Of a stretch of 64,000 nucleotides of DNA, positions 62,875 through 64,000 are shown piece by piece. Source of the DNA: Thalassospira sp. (GTDB lineage: Bacteria > Pseudomonadota > Alphaproteobacteria > Rhodospirillales > Thalassospiraceae); contig NZ_JAUYHK010000005.1 of NCBI RefSeq assembly GCF_030690045.1, positions 124,001 to 188,000 on the forward strand, read 5' to 3'. The position numbers were made by a program, and so were the translations under genes. How positions within the stretch are numbered: position 1 is the first letter of the stretch; each line of letters begins with the position of its first letter. The notes below the pieces were generated by a model. That model saw only the letters and a program-made list of their open reading frames with translations. It was not told the origin of the DNA and ran no database searches.

Positions 62875-64000
62875 TCAGGCAGACAACGCGGTGATTTCGG
62901 CAATGATGCCATCGACAATCCGTTCAACCTTGGCAGCATCGTCGCCTTCGGCCATGACGCGGATCAACGGTTCAGTACCCGATTTGCGGATCAGAACGCG
63001 ACCATCGCCGTTAAATGATTTTTCGGCGTCCGTAATGGCAGAAATCACGCTGTTGGCAGATAACGGGTCGCTGCCTGCGACATAGCGCACATTTTTAAGA
63101 ATTTGCGGCAGGGGTTCAAACACCCGCGACATTTCCGAAACCGGGCCATCGCCCGATGCCATGACCGCCAGAACCTGCAAGGCCGCCAGCAAGCCATCAC
63201 CAGTCGAGGCATAATCAGACAGCACAATATGGCCCGATTGTTCGCCGCCGACATTGCAATCAAGGGCGCGCATCTGTTCGACCACATAGCGGTCGCCAAC
63301 CTTGGTGCGGATCAGGCGCACACCACAGGTTTCCAGAAACCGTTCAAGTCCCAGATTCGACATCACGGTCGCCACCAGCGCATTGCCACGCAATTTTCCG
63401 GTTTTTTGCCAGTGCGCAGCAACAAGGCCCATCAACTGATCACCATCAATCAGGCGACCGTTTTCGTCGCACATCTGCAAGCGGTCGGCATCCCCGTCCA
63501 GTGCAATGCCCAGATCGGCCTTTTCGGCCAAAACCCGTTCGCACATGGTGGCGGTGTGGGTCGAACCGCAATGATCATTGATGTTAAAGCCATTGGGATT
63601 GGTGCCAATGGTAATCACATCCGCCCCCAATTCGCGCAAGACCTTGGGCGCGACGCTATAGGCCGCACCATTGGCGCAATCCAGCACAATGCGCAGGCCC
63701 TCAAGCGTCACATGCGGCGGCAACGAAGCCTTGACCGCCTCGATATAGCGCCCCGGCGCATCGTCGATGCGCTGCGCCCGGCCCAGCTTGTCGGCCGAAA
63801 CCAGCATCGGCGACAGGTCGCTATCCATCATGTCTTCGATTTCAAGTTCGACCTCGTCCGACAATTTGAATCCATCGGGGCCAAACAGCTTGATACCGTT
63901 ATCCTGATAGGGATTGTGGGATGCGGAAATCATCACACCAATATCGGCCCGCATGGATCGGGTCAGCATCGCCACCGCCGGGGTCGGCATCGGCCCGACC
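62875..64000 (-). CDS. glmM: Phosphoglucosamine mutase, N-terminus beyond the window
   Basis: The visible 375 codons continue off the window edge; about 75 N-terminal residues are missing. The enzyme converts glucosamine-6-phosphate to glucosamine-1-phosphate for UDP-GlcNAc and cell wall synthesis. [12 protein letters not shown] is followed by the catalytic phosphoserine loop [20 protein letters not shown], the metal-binding LDGDADR, the GGEQSGHIV sugar-binding loop and [12 protein letters not shown] phosphate loop. The first internal ATG (63990) is not the true start, since upstream codons match the family. Confidence 0.95.
   Translation of the reverse strand, partial: VGPMPTPAVAMLTRSMRADIGVMISASHNPYQDNGIKLFGPDGFKLSDEVELEIEDMMDSDLSPMLVSADKLGRAQRIDDAPGRYIEAVKASLPPHVTLEGLRIVLDCANGAAYSVAPKVLRELGADVITIGTNPNGFNINDHCGSTHTATMCERVLAEKADLGIALDGDADRLQMCDENGRLIDGDQLMGLVAAHWQKTGKLRGNALVATVMSNLGLERFLETCGVRLIRTKVGDRYVVEQMRALDCNVGGEQSGHIVLSDYASTGDGLLAALQVLAVMASGDGPVSEMSRVFEPLPQILKNVRYVAGSDPLSANSVISAITDAEKSFNGDGRVLIRKSGTEPLIRVMAEGDDAAKVERIVDGIIAEITALSA

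Overview
The window looks like a chromosomal segment of a free-living, probably marine alphaproteobacterium of the Rhodospirillales, most like Thalassospira. That name is an inference from gene content and protein style; no database was searched. Points in favour are the mid-50s GC by eye, many solute transporters (TRAP, polyamine, molybdate, SMR, DMT, AEC, LysE), a DgcN/DgcA pair, an AEAAH-type ubiquinone hydroxylase, and an sRNA with the U-U-U-C-C-U-C-C-C-U core of the alphaproteobacterial MmgR/ar8 class. Genes are dense, with many 4-bp ATGA overlaps. No prophage, insertion sequence, integrase or CRISPR array was seen.

Layout. 0-4 kb: a TetR regulator diverging from a short-chain dehydrogenase across paired palindromic operators, then an autotransporter-like outer-membrane protein with a decayed copy of its own 3' end lying upstream. 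4-11 kb: housekeeping and stress genes (DUF3185, YgiD-like dioxygenase, TetR plus DMT exporter, RidA, SMR pump, UbiH-type hydroxylase, ParDE toxin-antitoxin, sugar acetyltransferase, cupredoxin-like secreted protein). 11-18 kb: a LacI-regulated ABC importer whose last gene is a class III phosphodiesterase, preceded by a LysR gene. 18-23 kb: a membrane protein with nine 12-residue repeats, then the large FAD/Fe-S dehydrogenase YdiJ, an XRE regulator and a Dabb protein. 23.6-26.3 kb: a tandem pair of unknown paralogues behind a consensus sigma-54 promoter, followed by 1.1 kb of structured DNA without a convincing gene.

26-34 kb: a YhiI-RbbA-YhhJ export operon, a SemiSWEET, two identical tRNA-Val(GAC) genes, an N-formylglutamate amidohydrolase/GNAT pair and a LysE exporter. 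34.3-34.4 kb: the MmgR-like sRNA with its own promoter and terminator. 34.8-43 kb: nitrogen and amino-acid metabolism, with dgcA-dgcN (N-acetyl-D-glutamate route) diverging from a glutamine-synthetase-like ligase and a potFGHI-type polyamine importer. 43-46 kb: a TetR gene, and an Lrp regulator diverging from alanine dehydrogenase. 46-52 kb: a LysR-controlled TRAP transporter operon carrying a creatininase-family amidohydrolase and an M20 amidohydrolase, probably one uptake-and-hydrolysis pathway for an amide-type substrate. 52-64 kb: ilvD, an orphan sRNA candidate, a soluble SPINDLY/OGT-like glycosyltransferase, a HAD phosphatase, an AEC transporter, DinB, a modE-modABC molybdate module, thiD and a glmM gene cut by the window end.

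The best leads for something undescribed are the sigma-54-driven tandem paralogues of unknown function, the TRAP/creatininase/M20 operon, the ABC importer plus phosphodiesterase operon, the 12-residue-repeat membrane protein, and the two sRNA loci.
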